In this document: piece after piece, positions 15,016 to 23,501 of the stretch
How the letters are laid out: every line of letters begins with the position of its first letter
Numbering within the stretch: the stretch's first letter is position 1
Virus record (IMG/VR): IMGVR_UViG_3300036760_000572
Span: 1 to 38,992 of that record
Strand: one strand, 5' to 3'
DNA from: a virus
DNA: 38,992 nt
Made by a program: the position numbers and the translations under genes
The notes under the pieces: model-generated
Databases searched by the model: none
The model's input: the letters and a program-made list of their open reading frames with translations, nothing else
What the model was told of the DNA's origin: nothing

Positions 15016-15699
15016 CTAGCTCTTCCGCTGGTAGGTCAGCCACGTCGCATACACGTACAGGATGTCCGTGCCGTGCGCGGCCGGCGTCAGCTCGATGCTT
15101 GCGCTATTCGGGTAAGCGCCGACGTCGACGGCGGCGATCGTCCGCGTGTACTCGGTGACGGTCACGCCCGTGACGGCTGCCGTGTTCCCGCCCGCGTTCG
15201 TGTCGCCCACGCCTTCGAAGAACGCGACGCCCATCACCGGGATGTCGGTGGCGCCGGCCATCGCGGCCAGCATGTGGAACACGATCGTCGCGGCGTCGTC
15301 CAGGTCTGCCGGATACGCGAAGTCCGCCGTGATCGGCACGACGCCGGCGGCCGCCCACGCGATCCGCAGTTTCTTGTCGGTGGCGCCGTTCACTCGCTTG
15401 AGGGACGGGGCGGTGTCCAGCGCGAGCTGGCCGCCATTGCCGCTCGCGACGGCGATCGCCGGGATGTCGCTCGAGGCGATCAGGCGCCAGCTGCCCAGGT
15501 TGAGCGGGATGTGGCCGATCTGTAGGTTGGCGCTCAGGTCGGCGACGCCGATCTCGCCCGGGGCGAGCGCCAGGCCGCCGGCGGCGGCGACGGCGACCAG
15601 GCCGCCGCTCTCAACGGTGACGATGCCACCGCTCGCGACAACCAGCTCGTCTCCGCCCTGCTTGCGATAGACCTTCGGTGCGTATGTTCCGTCCGGCAT
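15016..15699 (-). CDS. Virion structural protein, decoration or head-fibre candidate
   Basis: A 227-aa protein starting at ATG 15699; a further open stretch to 15771 is the translation of a hairpin and is rejected. AAGGAG lies 12-13 nt upstream. The N-terminal part has a run of short Gly/Val strands (VVASGGIVTVESGGLVAVA), a repeat-like beta pattern. A jelly-roll-like region follows with the ALGWAA/ITADFAYPADLDD segment and a C-terminal ILYVYATWL strand. The order suggests a head decoration or fibre protein. It sits downstream of a 13-bp perfect hairpin (15735-15771). Confidence 0.75.
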   Translation of the reverse strand: MPDGTYAPKVYRKQGGDELVVASGGIVTVESGGLVAVAAAGGLALAPGEIGVADLSANLQIGHIPLNLGSWRLIASSDIPAIAVASGNGGQLALDTAPSLKRVNGATDKKLRIAWAAAGVVPITADFAYPADLDDAATIVFHMLAAMAGATDIPVMGVAFFEGVGDTNAGGNTAAVTGVTVTEYTRTIAAVDVGAYPNSASIELTPAAHGTDILYVYATWLTYQRKS

Positions 15700-15734
15700 G
15701 ATGGTGTGGTGCTCCTTCCTTTCCGTTGGCTGCA

Positions 15735-15771
15735 GTGGGGGTCGGGCGTTCTTCCAGGGCCCGACCCCCAC
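15735..15771 (-). other. Strong hairpin between virion genes
   Basis: A perfect 13-bp inverted repeat (arms 15735-15747 and 15759-15771, GTGGGGGTCGGGC and its complement) with an 11-nt loop lies in the 134-bp gap between two virion genes. No T-run follows on the minus strand, so it is not a classical intrinsic terminator. It ends about 24 nt upstream of the ribosome site. It could stabilise or separate mRNA segments. Confidence 0.85.
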
Positions 15772-15834
15772 CTATCCCTGGTGGGAACGGAAACCTATTC
15801 GACGGCGGCGGCGGCGGTGGCGGCTGTTACGCCG

Positions 15835-16290
15835 TTACGCCGTCCCCTCCGCGGGGCTCGTGTGCTCCTCGTCGTGCGTCACCGTCGCGTCCTGCGTGAC
15901 GGGCAGCTTCCGCGCGCCGTAGAGCTCCGCGATCACCAGGTCGACCACCGCATTCTGCGTCGCGCGCAGGATGTGCACCTGCACGTAGCGCTTGCGCGGC
16001 CGCATGATGTCGCTGATCACGAGCGAGTTGTCGTCGGTGTCGAGGACTGTGATGCCGGAGCCCAGCAGGTCGGCGCCGGACGTCAGCGCCGTGGCGCTCG
16101 ACTTCGCGTCGGCCTCCTGCACCTTGACCGACGTCGCCGCGCCGTTCGTGATGGCGCCGAAGCCGACGATGAACCGCACGGCCTCGTAGTTCTGCATGTC
16201 GACGACGATCGAGTCCGTGACATCGGTCGCGCCGGCGGCGACAGGTGCGTGCGTCCGGAACGTCTTGATTTTCTTCGTGAGGTGCTGCAC
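15835..16290 (-). CDS. Small virion protein downstream of major capsid
   Basis: A 151-aa protein right after the major capsid gene, separated from it by a strong hairpin. The sequence reads as a beta sandwich: FRTHAPVAAGATDVTDSIVVDM, YEAVRFIVGFG, SVKVQEADA, SLVISDIMRP and RYVQVHILRAT strands. This pattern is typical of head decoration or capsid-stabilising proteins in environmental siphoviruses. The last 25 residues are acidic and probably disordered. No membrane or enzymatic features are present. Confidence 0.75.
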   Translation of the reverse strand: MQHLTKKIKTFRTHAPVAAGATDVTDSIVVDMQNYEAVRFIVGFGAITNGAATSVKVQEADAKSSATALTSGADLLGSGITVLDTDDNSLVISDIMRPRKRYVQVHILRATQNAVVDLVIAELYGARKLPVTQDATVTHDEEHTSPAEGTA

Positions 16291-16343
16291 AGTGTTTCTC
16301 CCTTCCTGTCAGCTCTTGTGCTTGTCGTTGGTTGGTTTGCTCA

Positions 16344-16383
16344 CCGCCGGGCGGCTCCACTAATGTCGGACGCCGCCCGGCGG
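16344..16383 (-). other. Strong hairpin downstream of major capsid gene
   Basis: A perfect 12-bp GC-rich inverted repeat (arms 16344-16355 and 16372-16383) with a 16-nt loop lies in the 118-bp gap between the capsid stop and the next gene. No U-tract follows on the transcript. Together with 15735-15771 it brackets the 151-aa gene. Likely roles are mRNA 3' protection or partial termination. Confidence 0.85.
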
Positions 16384-16408
16384 GAAAGCCCCGTTTTCGC
16401 GCTGAGCC

Positions 16409-17767
16409 TTACGCCAGCTTCACCCGCGTGAACGCCTCGGCCAGCACCGGCATGCCGTCCGTCTCCTTCCGGAGGATGAAGCCGACCTGGTTCGTCTCCG
16501 AGTACAGCTCCACGAGGCGCTCCAGCTCCATGGCCAGCGAGTCGGCGATCCAGTACCAGCTCCAGTCGGCCAGGATGCCGACGTACAGCCCGGTCGTGAA
16601 CGTGTTCGGGATGAACTCGCTCACGTCCATCGGGAACGACAGCAGGCGGTCCGGCTGGCCGTCGCGCACCGATGGCTGCCAGATGTACTGGCCGTCGCCG
16701 TCCTTCAGCTTACTGATCTGCTTGATCGCGTCGCGGTGGAAGCCCCACCGCAGCCGCGGCCAGTACTGCGCCTTGGTGAAGTACTTCGCCTCGATCAGCC
16801 CGTCGAAGGTGATCGAGGTCGTGGTGTTCCCCGTGCTGATGTCGCGGCTTGTCGGGACACCGTCCGGGCTCGCGGTGAAGGCGCCCAGCGGCTGGCCCGC
16901 GCCGGAGCCGGTGAGGAACGCCTTCTCCTCGGTGACCCCGAACTTGAAGGCGAGCCGCTGCTGCACGATCCCCTCGATCGGCAGGGCGGAGCGGCGCAGG
17001 AGCGTCTTCGACACCTTGATGCGCTTGGCCACCGGGTGCGGCCGCAGCTCGCGCTTGCCGAAGCGCATCGCGCTGTCTTCGTTGCCGGTCCCCAGCTCGA
17101 CGGTCCAGTCGCCGTCGTCCGGGTCCGCGTCCAGCGACGGCACGCCGAGCGAGTCGGCGTCGGTCACTGGGAAGACGGTGGCGTTGCGGCGGATGTACAC
17201 CGCGTCGTCGACCGCCTGGATCAGCCGCGCGATGAACTCCTCGGGCCGGACGGTGTAGCCGCCCAGCACGTCCGAGTCGCCCTGCAGCGCGCGCTGCTCG
17301 TCCTCCGACAGCGCGCTGATGTCGCGGTGCTCGAAGCGGTACCCGCCGTTTCTCGATTGGTCGCCGAGGAACGTCCGGAAGGCCGCGCCGCGCTCACTCT
17401 CCCAGGTGCGGATGGCGGCCAGCGCTTCGCTGGCGTTGGCGGGGGCGCCGCTGCCGCCGCCCGAGCCGCCGCCCTGCTCACGGATGCGCAGCGCGTCCTC
17501 GGCCGATCTCCGCTCGGCTTCGATCTGGCGCTCTTCGCGCTCGATGCGCTGCTCGAGCAGTCCCAGCTCGCCCTGGCGGGCCGTCCGCTGCTCAGCGGAG
17601 ATCCCGGTGGCGTTCGGGTCGCCCTCAACGCCGTAAATCCGCTGGAACTCTTGGTTCTCTTCCGCGTTCAGGTCGCGGTTCTCGGTCCCCGCGCGGTCCG
17701 TCAGCTCGCGCCCGCGGGTGACGAGCGTCATCCGCTGTTCGCGCAGCTCTCGAATGTTCGTTGGCAT
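16409..17767 (-). CDS. Major capsid protein, HK97 fold
   Basis: A 452-aa protein from ATG 17767, with GGAAGG about 9 nt upstream. Residues 1-100 form a charged coiled coil (delta/scaffold domain), followed by a Gly/Ser linker near 100-110. This is where the phage protease would be expected to cut. The rest matches the HK97 capsid fold. An N-arm with SDVLGGYTVRPEEF precedes the E-loop/spine region (RFGKRELRPHPVAKRIKVSKTLL), and the AFLTGSGAGQPLGAF motif lies at the start of the P domain. It has its own promoter (18005-18033). The usual partners, protease and portal, are just upstream. Confidence 0.95.
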   Translation of the reverse strand: MPTNIRELREQRMTLVTRGRELTDRAGTENRDLNAEENQEFQRIYGVEGDPNATGISAEQRTARQGELGLLEQRIEREERQIEAERRSAEDALRIREQGGGSGGGSGAPANASEALAAIRTWESERGAAFRTFLGDQSRNGGYRFEHRDISALSEDEQRALQGDSDVLGGYTVRPEEFIARLIQAVDDAVYIRRNATVFPVTDADSLGVPSLDADPDDGDWTVELGTGNEDSAMRFGKRELRPHPVAKRIKVSKTLLRRSALPIEGIVQQRLAFKFGVTEEKAFLTGSGAGQPLGAFTASPDGVPTSRDISTGNTTTSITFDGLIEAKYFTKAQYWPRLRWGFHRDAIKQISKLKDGDGQYIWQPSVRDGQPDRLLSFPMDVSEFIPNTFTTGLYVGILADWSWYWIADSLAMELERLVELYSETNQVGFILRKETDGMPVLAEAFTRVKLA

Positions 17768-17833
17768 GGTGGTTACCCCTTCCCTTGCTCGGTCTCGTCG
17801 GCGGTTGCCGATCAACGGGTGCCGGGGGCAACG

Positions 17834-17869
17834 AAAAAGCGCGTCGCTACCGGCACCGCGTGTCGCGCT
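17834..17869 (-). terminator. Terminator-like hairpin in the capsid leader
   Basis: On the minus strand AGCGCG pairs with CGCGCT (plus arms 17838-17843 and 17864-17869), with an inner CGC/GCG pair, followed by TTTTTCG. It lies downstream of the capsid promoter and upstream of the capsid start, so it could act as an attenuator or end a leader RNA of about 165 nt. The stem is modest. Confidence 0.45.
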
Positions 17870-18004
17870 GTTCGTCGTTCGCGACTACGGTTGCCGACAG
17901 CTTCGCGCCTCGCATCAGCGGGCGGGCTTGCTGTCTGCGCTCGTCAGGTTGCCGCGTCAGCGGCGTGCCGGCGTTCCGGCGCTGTGAGCGCGCCCGTTGT
18001 GGCC

Positions 18005-18033
18005 AGTATCGTCGCCCCGGCCGTTGTTGTCAA
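18005..18033 (-). promoter_or_regulatory. Sigma-70-type promoter for the major capsid gene
   Basis: TTGACA (18028-18033) and GATACT (18005-18010) are separated by exactly 17 bp on the minus strand. It lies in the 282-bp gap between protease and capsid genes. The predicted transcript starts near 17998, which leaves an unusually long leader of about 230 nt with three GC hairpins. Extra transcription of the capsid gene relative to portal and protease makes sense stoichiometrically. Confidence 0.7.
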
Positions 18034-18049
18034 GTCCTTCGTGCGGCGT

Positions 18050-18682
18050 TTACCGCGCGAGCTGCTGTTCGCGGCGAGCACGATCGAGCAGCGGCGTCGC
18101 CGAGCCGGCCGTGCGCTGCTGTTCGCGGTGCGCCTCGAGTGATCGCACCGCGACCGCCAGGTCCGTCTGCGGGTATGCCGGGAACGTCGCCGGCGAGACG
18201 TCGCGCAGCTGCGCCTTCCGCAGCCGCCGCAGCTCGCCGCCGTCTTCGTGCCGCTCCCACACGTCCTCGATCGTCCGGAAGCCGAACGACATCTGTGTCA
18301 CGTCGCCGCGCTTGATCGACTCCGCGATGTCGCGGCCGGCGTTGGTGTCCGGCAGCTCGCACTCCGTCGCCAGCCCGCGCGCGTCCTCGCGCAGGCGCAG
18401 CGTCCCCGCCTTGTTGCGGCCCAGCACGAGGCTCGAGTCGTGGTTGACGAGCGCGCGGATGTCGTCCACGCCCAGGCTCTCGGTGAAACAGCCCGGCTCC
18501 ACCAGCTCGCGGAAGCCGCCCAGGTCCTCCGACAGCACGTTGAACACCGCCGCGTAGCCCCGCATCGTGCCGGGCCCGGTGGCGCCGGAGCCGGCCGGCG
18601 GCGGGTCAACCCGCAGCTCCGTCACGGTGAACGCTCGCCGTTCCAGTTGGTCCATCGTCGGTGTCGGTGTCGCTGTCGTCAT
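18050..18682 (-). CDS. Prohead maturation protease (S78/U35 family)
   Basis: This 210-aa protein starts at ATG 18682 behind GGAGG. The frame extends further upstream to 18802, but that part is an Arg-rich shadow of the portal end. The family marks are visible. RGYAAVFN is near residue 40, and the catalytic His lies in the VNHDSSLVLGR motif near residue 77. The catalytic Ser lies in TQMSFGFR near residue 127, with LRDVSPATFPAYPQT following. It cleaves scaffold domains during capsid maturation. It lies between portal and major capsid, as in HK97. Confidence 0.93.
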   Translation of the reverse strand: MTTATPTPTMDQLERRAFTVTELRVDPPPAGSGATGPGTMRGYAAVFNVLSEDLGGFRELVEPGCFTESLGVDDIRALVNHDSSLVLGRNKAGTLRLREDARGLATECELPDTNAGRDIAESIKRGDVTQMSFGFRTIEDVWERHEDGGELRRLRKAQLRDVSPATFPAYPQTDLAVAVRSLEAHREQQRTAGSATPLLDRARREQQLAR

Positions 18683-18701
18683 GCCGTCTTCCTCCTCGAT
18701 C

Positions 18702-20897
18702 CTATGCCGGTCCGATCGTGCAGTCGCAGCCCTTGTGTAGCGGCGGGTGCAGCGTCTTGCTTGCGGTAAGCGGCGTCTGGCCGGTCGCGCCGGCGATCCC
18801 ATCGCCCGCGTTCGCGAACGTCTCTTCGATGCCGACGATCTGCCCGCTCAGGTTCTCGCACAGCGGGCATCCGCCGGCCGAGTTCCATACCAGCTTCGTC
18901 ACGCCCGATTGGCGCCATGATTCGCGCGAGAAGGCGCCGCCGGCCTGGATCGTCTCATGCGCGGCGACGCTGGCCGGCCGTTCGTCTCGCCAGTTCGCGA
19001 GCAGTGCGTCCATGCCGCTCATCAGCTCGTCCGGCTGATCGGCAGGTAGAGCGGCGGCGGCGGCCGCCAGCACTGCGGTCAGCTCTGATCGCGACTCCCC
19101 CGCGTGCCGCGCTCCATAGGCTCCGGCATACGCGGCAACGAACGCCGTTAGGTCGACCGCGTCCGGGTCGGCCCCGTCGACGAGATCGACGGCCGCGGAC
19201 CGTACAGCCTGCGCGTAGGACGTTGCCACGGGTGCGAGCCCGGCTGCGGCCGCGCCATCAAACGTCCGATAGAAGTCCTGCTGCCAGGTCTCGAAGTCGG
19301 CCAGCGATCGCGTTGATCGTGGCGCGGCCTGCTGCGCCATCTTCCGGAACTGGCGTTCCACCTGGTCGGCCTCGCGCCGCAGCACGCGCCGTGCGGCGTC
19401 TTCAAACAACGGCTGGAACGCGCCGCGTAACTGCACGAGGCGGTCCGCCGCGCGGCGCTCGCGTCCGAGGATCACGGTGCGACCCGCAGTGGCGCCGGCA
19501 CCGCCGCCGCTACCGCTGCCACCACCACCACCGCCAGCGGGGCCATCGGGCAGCTGGATCAGCGTCACGGGTGGCAACCCGAGGTGCCGCATCGCGGGCA
19601 ATCCGGCCGCCGCCGCCGCATCGATCGGGTCGTAGCCCGCGCGGACGAGCGCGCTCGCCATCTCCGCGCGCTGCGACGGCGACATACCATCCGCCGTCGC
19701 CGGCGTCATGTTCAGCGGGATGTAATGGACGTCGCCGCCTTCTATTGGCGGCTCGTTCTCTTCGTGCAGGATGTCGTTTTGCGACTTCGCCCCGATGCCG
19801 AACGCGGTGGCATGCGCCTTCCAGCGCGTCTCCGTATCGCCGCGCAGCAGAGCGTCGAGCAGGAACTCCGGGACGTATTGCCGGCGCTCAGCCGGCGTCA
19901 GTAGGTCTAGCGCCGCGCGTTGCTCGAAACGCACCGCCCACGGGCGGATGCAGTCGACCACTGCCTCGATCCCCTGGTGCTCGATGTTCGTGAACGTCGC
20001 GTCGTCCATGATGCCGACCTTGTGCGGCGGGACCTTGAAGATCCGGGCGACGTCTTTCGCGTTGAAGCCCATCGTGGCGATCCATTCGGCGTCGGCCGGG
20101 CTCAGCGTGATCGGCTCGTACTTCATCCCCTCCTGCAGGATCGCCGTCTTCCCCGCGTTCACAGCGCCGCCCTGGTTCGTCTGCCAGTCTTCGCGCAGGT
20201 TAGCCTTCGTCCCTGGGCTCAGCTTCGACGGGTGCGTCAGCACGCCGCCGGGGCGGCCGCCGTTCTTGAATGTCGCGCTGCCGTACTTCGACGCGGCCAG
20301 CGCACGCCCGATCGTCTCGCGCGAGTGCGTGATCACGGATACGCCGGTCAGCCCGTCGTTCGGCATGAACGGCAGGTGGAACATCTCGTTCTGCAGGATG
20401 ACGCGCGGCGGCAATGGCGGCGGCGGCGTGTACTTGTACGCGCGCTGCCCATCGGGCGCCCAGAACGGGCGCACGCGGTCCGGGTGCAGCGGCACGATCT
20501 CGAACGGCGGCAGGTCCGTGCTCGGCACCAGTTCGTTGTAGAAGTTGCCGCGCAGCAGGACGTGCTGCATCAGCATGTCGATCCATTCGAAGCTCGACTG
20601 GAATCGGTTCGGCTGTTCGTGCAGGCGGTGATAGAGCGGGCGGGCGGTCGCGCGCGCCTTCTTCCGCGGGTCCTGCTGGTCGAGCAGGTAGAGCAGGAGC
20701 GAGAGCGAAGCCATCGTCTCGCCGATGTACCGCACGCATGAAAGGACCGTCGCCTCGTGCATCGCCGTCGTCGGCGTCACGGTCTCGCCAGACGCGGTGT
20801 CCGACCCGCCGAACCACTCCGCGAGCACGGGGTCGCGCGGGTGAAGAGGGTTCACCACCAGCGCGCGGCGTTCGGCCATCCTCGAGATGATCGGCAT
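18702..20897 (-). CDS. Portal protein fused to MuF-like head morphogenesis domain
   Basis: A 731-aa protein. Residues 1-400 match HK97-family portals (HEATVLSCVRYIGETMASL, an LMQHVLLRGNFYNEL helix, a PHKVGIMDDATFTNIE region). A Gly/Ser-rich linker at about 453-468 leads to a C-terminal 260-residue domain. That domain ends with CPLC and HPPLHKGCDC, the Cys/His motif found at the end of Mu gpF-like minor head proteins. In most phages these are two genes. The fusion would place about twelve MuF-like domains at the portal vertex. Typical HK97 portals are about 400-430 residues. Confidence 0.92.
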   Translation of the reverse strand: MPIISRMAERRALVVNPLHPRDPVLAEWFGGSDTASGETVTPTTAMHEATVLSCVRYIGETMASLSLLLYLLDQQDPRKKARATARPLYHRLHEQPNRFQSSFEWIDMLMQHVLLRGNFYNELVPSTDLPPFEIVPLHPDRVRPFWAPDGQRAYKYTPPPPLPPRVILQNEMFHLPFMPNDGLTGVSVITHSRETIGRALAASKYGSATFKNGGRPGGVLTHPSKLSPGTKANLREDWQTNQGGAVNAGKTAILQEGMKYEPITLSPADAEWIATMGFNAKDVARIFKVPPHKVGIMDDATFTNIEHQGIEAVVDCIRPWAVRFEQRAALDLLTPAERRQYVPEFLLDALLRGDTETRWKAHATAFGIGAKSQNDILHEENEPPIEGGDVHYIPLNMTPATADGMSPSQRAEMASALVRAGYDPIDAAAAAGLPAMRHLGLPPVTLIQLPDGPAGGGGGGSGSGGGAGATAGRTVILGRERRAADRLVQLRGAFQPLFEDAARRVLRREADQVERQFRKMAQQAAPRSTRSLADFETWQQDFYRTFDGAAAAGLAPVATSYAQAVRSAAVDLVDGADPDAVDLTAFVAAYAGAYGARHAGESRSELTAVLAAAAAALPADQPDELMSGMDALLANWRDERPASVAAHETIQAGGAFSRESWRQSGVTKLVWNSAGGCPLCENLSGQIVGIEETFANAGDGIAGATGQTPLTASKTLHPPLHKGCDCTIGPA

Positions 20898-20900
20898 GCG

Positions 20901-21191
20901 CTACCGCTCCTTCTCGCTGTCAGCACCGCCGGCCGCGCCCGGAGAGCCCGGTGATGTCAGCCAGACGCCGAGCCCGAACAGCCCGACGCCGGCAACGATG
21001 ATGCCCGCGGGCAGGTAGATCAGCGCGACGCCGGCGGCGGCGAGCGCCAGCCCGCCGAAGACGTAGGTGTCGGTGTCGCTGGCGATCGCGACGATCGCGG
21101 CGGCGAATGCGCGGAGCCCTGCCTTGGCTGTGGTGTGGATCCGCTTCCATCGCGGCAGCCGGCGCAGCAGCCAGGGGGGTCGCATCGTCAT
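20901..21191 (-). CDS. Small two-TM membrane protein between terminase and portal
   Basis: A 96-aa protein whose ATG overlaps the TAA of the large terminase (TAATG). A basic amphipathic N-terminus (residues 5-28) precedes two hydrophobic segments at about residues 44-62 and 64-80. The tail is polar. Function is not recognised. Small membrane proteins at this position occur in several siphoviruses; involvement in superinfection exclusion or assembly is speculative. Confidence 0.75.
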   Translation of the reverse strand: MTMRPPWLLRRLPRWKRIHTTAKAGLRAFAAAIVAIASDTDTYVFGGLALAAAGVALIYLPAGIIVAGVGLFGLGVWLTSPGSPGAAGGADSEKER

Positions 21192-23047
21192 TACACGAAC
21201 TCCAATCGCTCGTCTTCATATATGCTCCGGCCGGCGGCCGCGTCATCGACATTCGCCCTGGCCATCGCGTTAAGCAGCGCGGACGCCCCGTCGATCCGTT
21301 CCGTGCTCTTTTCCTTATCGGGGCGCATTAGCCCGCGCGGACCATGCAGGATCGCCACGTTCGAGATATTCCAGTCGAGCACCGGGTGGCCGCCGTGTTC
21401 CAGTCCGCCCGCCTTCACCATGCGCTCGACTTCCGCGACGGGCGCCGTAAGGTTCGCCATCGTCTGGCGCAGCTCGACCATGAGGAGCCCGGCGTCTTGC
21501 AGGTGCAGTGTCAGCTGGCCGGCGAACGTCGGGTCATACGGGACCTCGACGATCTCGTAGTCGCTGGCCGCCTGCAGCAGCGCTTCTTCGATGAAGTCAT
21601 AGTCCGTCGTATTGCCGGGCGTCGTCTCGATCGCGCCCGCGCTCACCCATTCGTCATATGGCACGCTGTCGCGGCGGCTGCGGGTCAGGATGTCGTCGGC
21701 CGGGCACCAGAAGCGCATGATCAGCTTCCACTTCTCGCCGTCCTCGACAGGCGGAAACAAGAGCGCGAAGGCGCTCAGGTCGGAGACTCGCGCGAGGTCG
21801 AGCCCGCCGAAGCAACGCCGGCCGAGCAACTCGGCGGGCAGGTCCTGCCACGAGACAGGTCCGGCGCAGCGGTGCCAGCGGTCCATCGACAGCCACTTCG
21901 TCACCTGCTGCGTCCAGATGCAGAAGTTCAGCCGCAGCACTTCGTTCAGCTGCGCAGGCATGCCGAGCGCCTCGCGCACCAGCTCGCGCAGGTACTTCAG
22001 CTTGATCGAGATGCCCAGGTTGGGGTTCGGTTTCAGCCACGTCTTTTCGTCCTGCCAGTCGTCGCAGCGATCGCAGTCCGGGTCCGCCATCATGCGGCCG
22101 CTGTTGGCGCACTTCCTGCAGGCGTCGAGGTGGGCGATGTACCCGAACCACGAGTCGTCGCGCAGGGTCCCCGTCAGCACCTTCTCGCTGTACTCATGGT
22201 GGCGCCAGCAGACCGTCTCACGCCCGACGCCGCTGTTCGTGATCTCGATGAACAACGGGTTCCGCCGCCCCTTCGTCTGCTTCCGCAGCTTGACGACGAC
22301 CTGGTCATTGGGATGCTCGTGCAGCTCATCGATCAGGCCGATATGTAGCCGCAATCCTTCGAGGCTCTTGGCTTCTGAGGAAACCGGGCGGAAGAAGCTG
22401 CTTGTATCCAGGACGGCCAGGTTCCCGACGCGTCGCTCGACGTGCGCCGAGAGATAGGGCGATCCCTCCACCATCCGCCATGCGTCACGGAAGACGATCT
22501 TGGCCTGGTCTTTCCCGGTCGCGGCCGAGTAGATCTCGGCGGCAGGCTCGCCGTCGGCGACGAGCCCGTACAACCCGATGCCAGCCGCCATCGGAGACTT
22601 GCCGTTGCCCTTCGCCACCTCGATGTACGCGGTGCGGAAGCGGCGGGAGCCGTCGCGCGTGTACCAGCCGAACAGGTTGCCGACAATGAAGCACTGCCAT
22701 GGCTCGAGGTTGAACGGCTTGCCGGCGTGCTCCCCCTCGGCCAGGACCAGGACGTTTCGGAAAAAGCGGATCGCGCGCTCGCCCGCCTCCGGCTTCCAGA
22801 TCAGCCCGCGCTTCACGCCGCTCTTGAGGTCCTGGAGATGTCGTTTGCAGGCGAGACGCACCAGCTTGCCGGCGAGGATCTTGCCGTTCGTGACGGCGAG
22901 CGCATACGCCGTGGCCGAGTCCGGCGGGCCGGGACGCCGGGCGCGCTCGCCCGCGCCGTTGCTGGTGGCCGTCCGTCGGGGCGTCGCCGGTGGCGCGTTC
23001 GCCTTCAGCGCGTTCGGCCTAGCTCTTGGAGGCGCTGCTGTTACCAC
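21191..23047 (-). CDS. terL: Terminase large subunit (HK97-like packaging ATPase/nuclease)
   Basis: This 618-aa protein starts at GTG 23047 inside the small terminase gene. Walker A is EVAKGNGKS (residues 143-151) and Walker B is HIGLIDE (about 235-241), followed by an ELHEH segment. The C-terminal nuclease shows the GLDLARVSDLSAF strand with its metal-binding Asp and the VPYDPTFAG motif. An inserted Cys cluster (C310, C313, C325, C328) lies between the ATPase and nuclease domains. The product cuts and packages concatemeric DNA. Its neighbours (HNH nuclease, P27-type small terminase, portal) argue for cos-type packaging. Confidence 0.96.
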   Translation of the reverse strand: MVTAAPPRARPNALKANAPPATPRRTATSNGAGERARRPGPPDSATAYALAVTNGKILAGKLVRLACKRHLQDLKSGVKRGLIWKPEAGERAIRFFRNVLVLAEGEHAGKPFNLEPWQCFIVGNLFGWYTRDGSRRFRTAYIEVAKGNGKSPMAAGIGLYGLVADGEPAAEIYSAATGKDQAKIVFRDAWRMVEGSPYLSAHVERRVGNLAVLDTSSFFRPVSSEAKSLEGLRLHIGLIDELHEHPNDQVVVKLRKQTKGRRNPLFIEITNSGVGRETVCWRHHEYSEKVLTGTLRDDSWFGYIAHLDACRKCANSGRMMADPDCDRCDDWQDEKTWLKPNPNLGISIKLKYLRELVREALGMPAQLNEVLRLNFCIWTQQVTKWLSMDRWHRCAGPVSWQDLPAELLGRRCFGGLDLARVSDLSAFALLFPPVEDGEKWKLIMRFWCPADDILTRSRRDSVPYDEWVSAGAIETTPGNTTDYDFIEEALLQAASDYEIVEVPYDPTFAGQLTLHLQDAGLLMVELRQTMANLTAPVAEVERMVKAGGLEHGGHPVLDWNISNVAILHGPRGLMRPDKEKSTERIDGASALLNAMARANVDDAAAGRSIYEDERLEFV

Positions 23048-23501
23048 CCAGGAATTCTCCTAGCGGGTTCGATGTGTCCTTCGGCTTCGAGCTCTTCACG
23101 CGCGTCCGCGAGCTCGGCGACAACCCGAACTCGACCGCCGCGCGGAGCATCTGTTTCTTGGCCTTGTCGGCCAGCTCAATGAAGGGGTTGAACATGGGGA
23201 TGCCGTCCTTCCACAGGACGATGCCTGTATCAAGGACCTGCCGTTCCGCCTCCGCCCAGCGCGCATAATCGACGCAGTAGGCGGCGAGCGCCGCGCGGTC
23301 GAGCTGTGTCACCAAGCCCTGGTCGAGCAGCTGCCGCCCGATCCGCTCCCACTCGGCCAGCGCGATCTCGTTCAGGTGGTCAGGCGGTTCTGGTAGATCG
23401 GGTTCTGGCTCAGGCTCGTCTTCAGGCAGCGGCCGGTGGCCGGCGTTCCCTCCGACGAGTCTGAGTTTCGTAGGCTTTGGTTTTCTTCCGCGTGGTGGCA
23501 T
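23019..23501 (-). CDS. terS: Terminase small subunit, P27 family
   Basis: This 160-aa protein has the P27-type layout. A basic Lys/Arg/Pro N-terminus (GRKPKPTKLRLVGGN) and an acidic Pro-rich linker are followed by the helical core. The core has LAEWERIGRQLLDQGLV, LAAYCVDYARWAEAE and a C-terminal segment ending in FGLSPSSRTRVK. It binds the packaging site and delivers DNA to the large subunit. It overlaps the large subunit start by 29 nt. The 240-bp region upstream carries two hairpins and is the natural place for the packaging site. Confidence 0.92.
   Translation of the reverse strand: MPPRGRKPKPTKLRLVGGNAGHRPLPEDEPEPEPDLPEPPDHLNEIALAEWERIGRQLLDQGLVTQLDRAALAAYCVDYARWAEAERQVLDTGIVLWKDGIPMFNPFIELADKAKKQMLRAAVEFGLSPSSRTRVKSSKPKDTSNPLGEFLGGNSSASKS

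Noticed and set aside
16736-18142. 468-codon plus-strand ORF opposite the major capsid gene
   Set aside because: Typical antisense shadow in high-GC DNA. The minus strand encodes a recognisable HK97 capsid protein.
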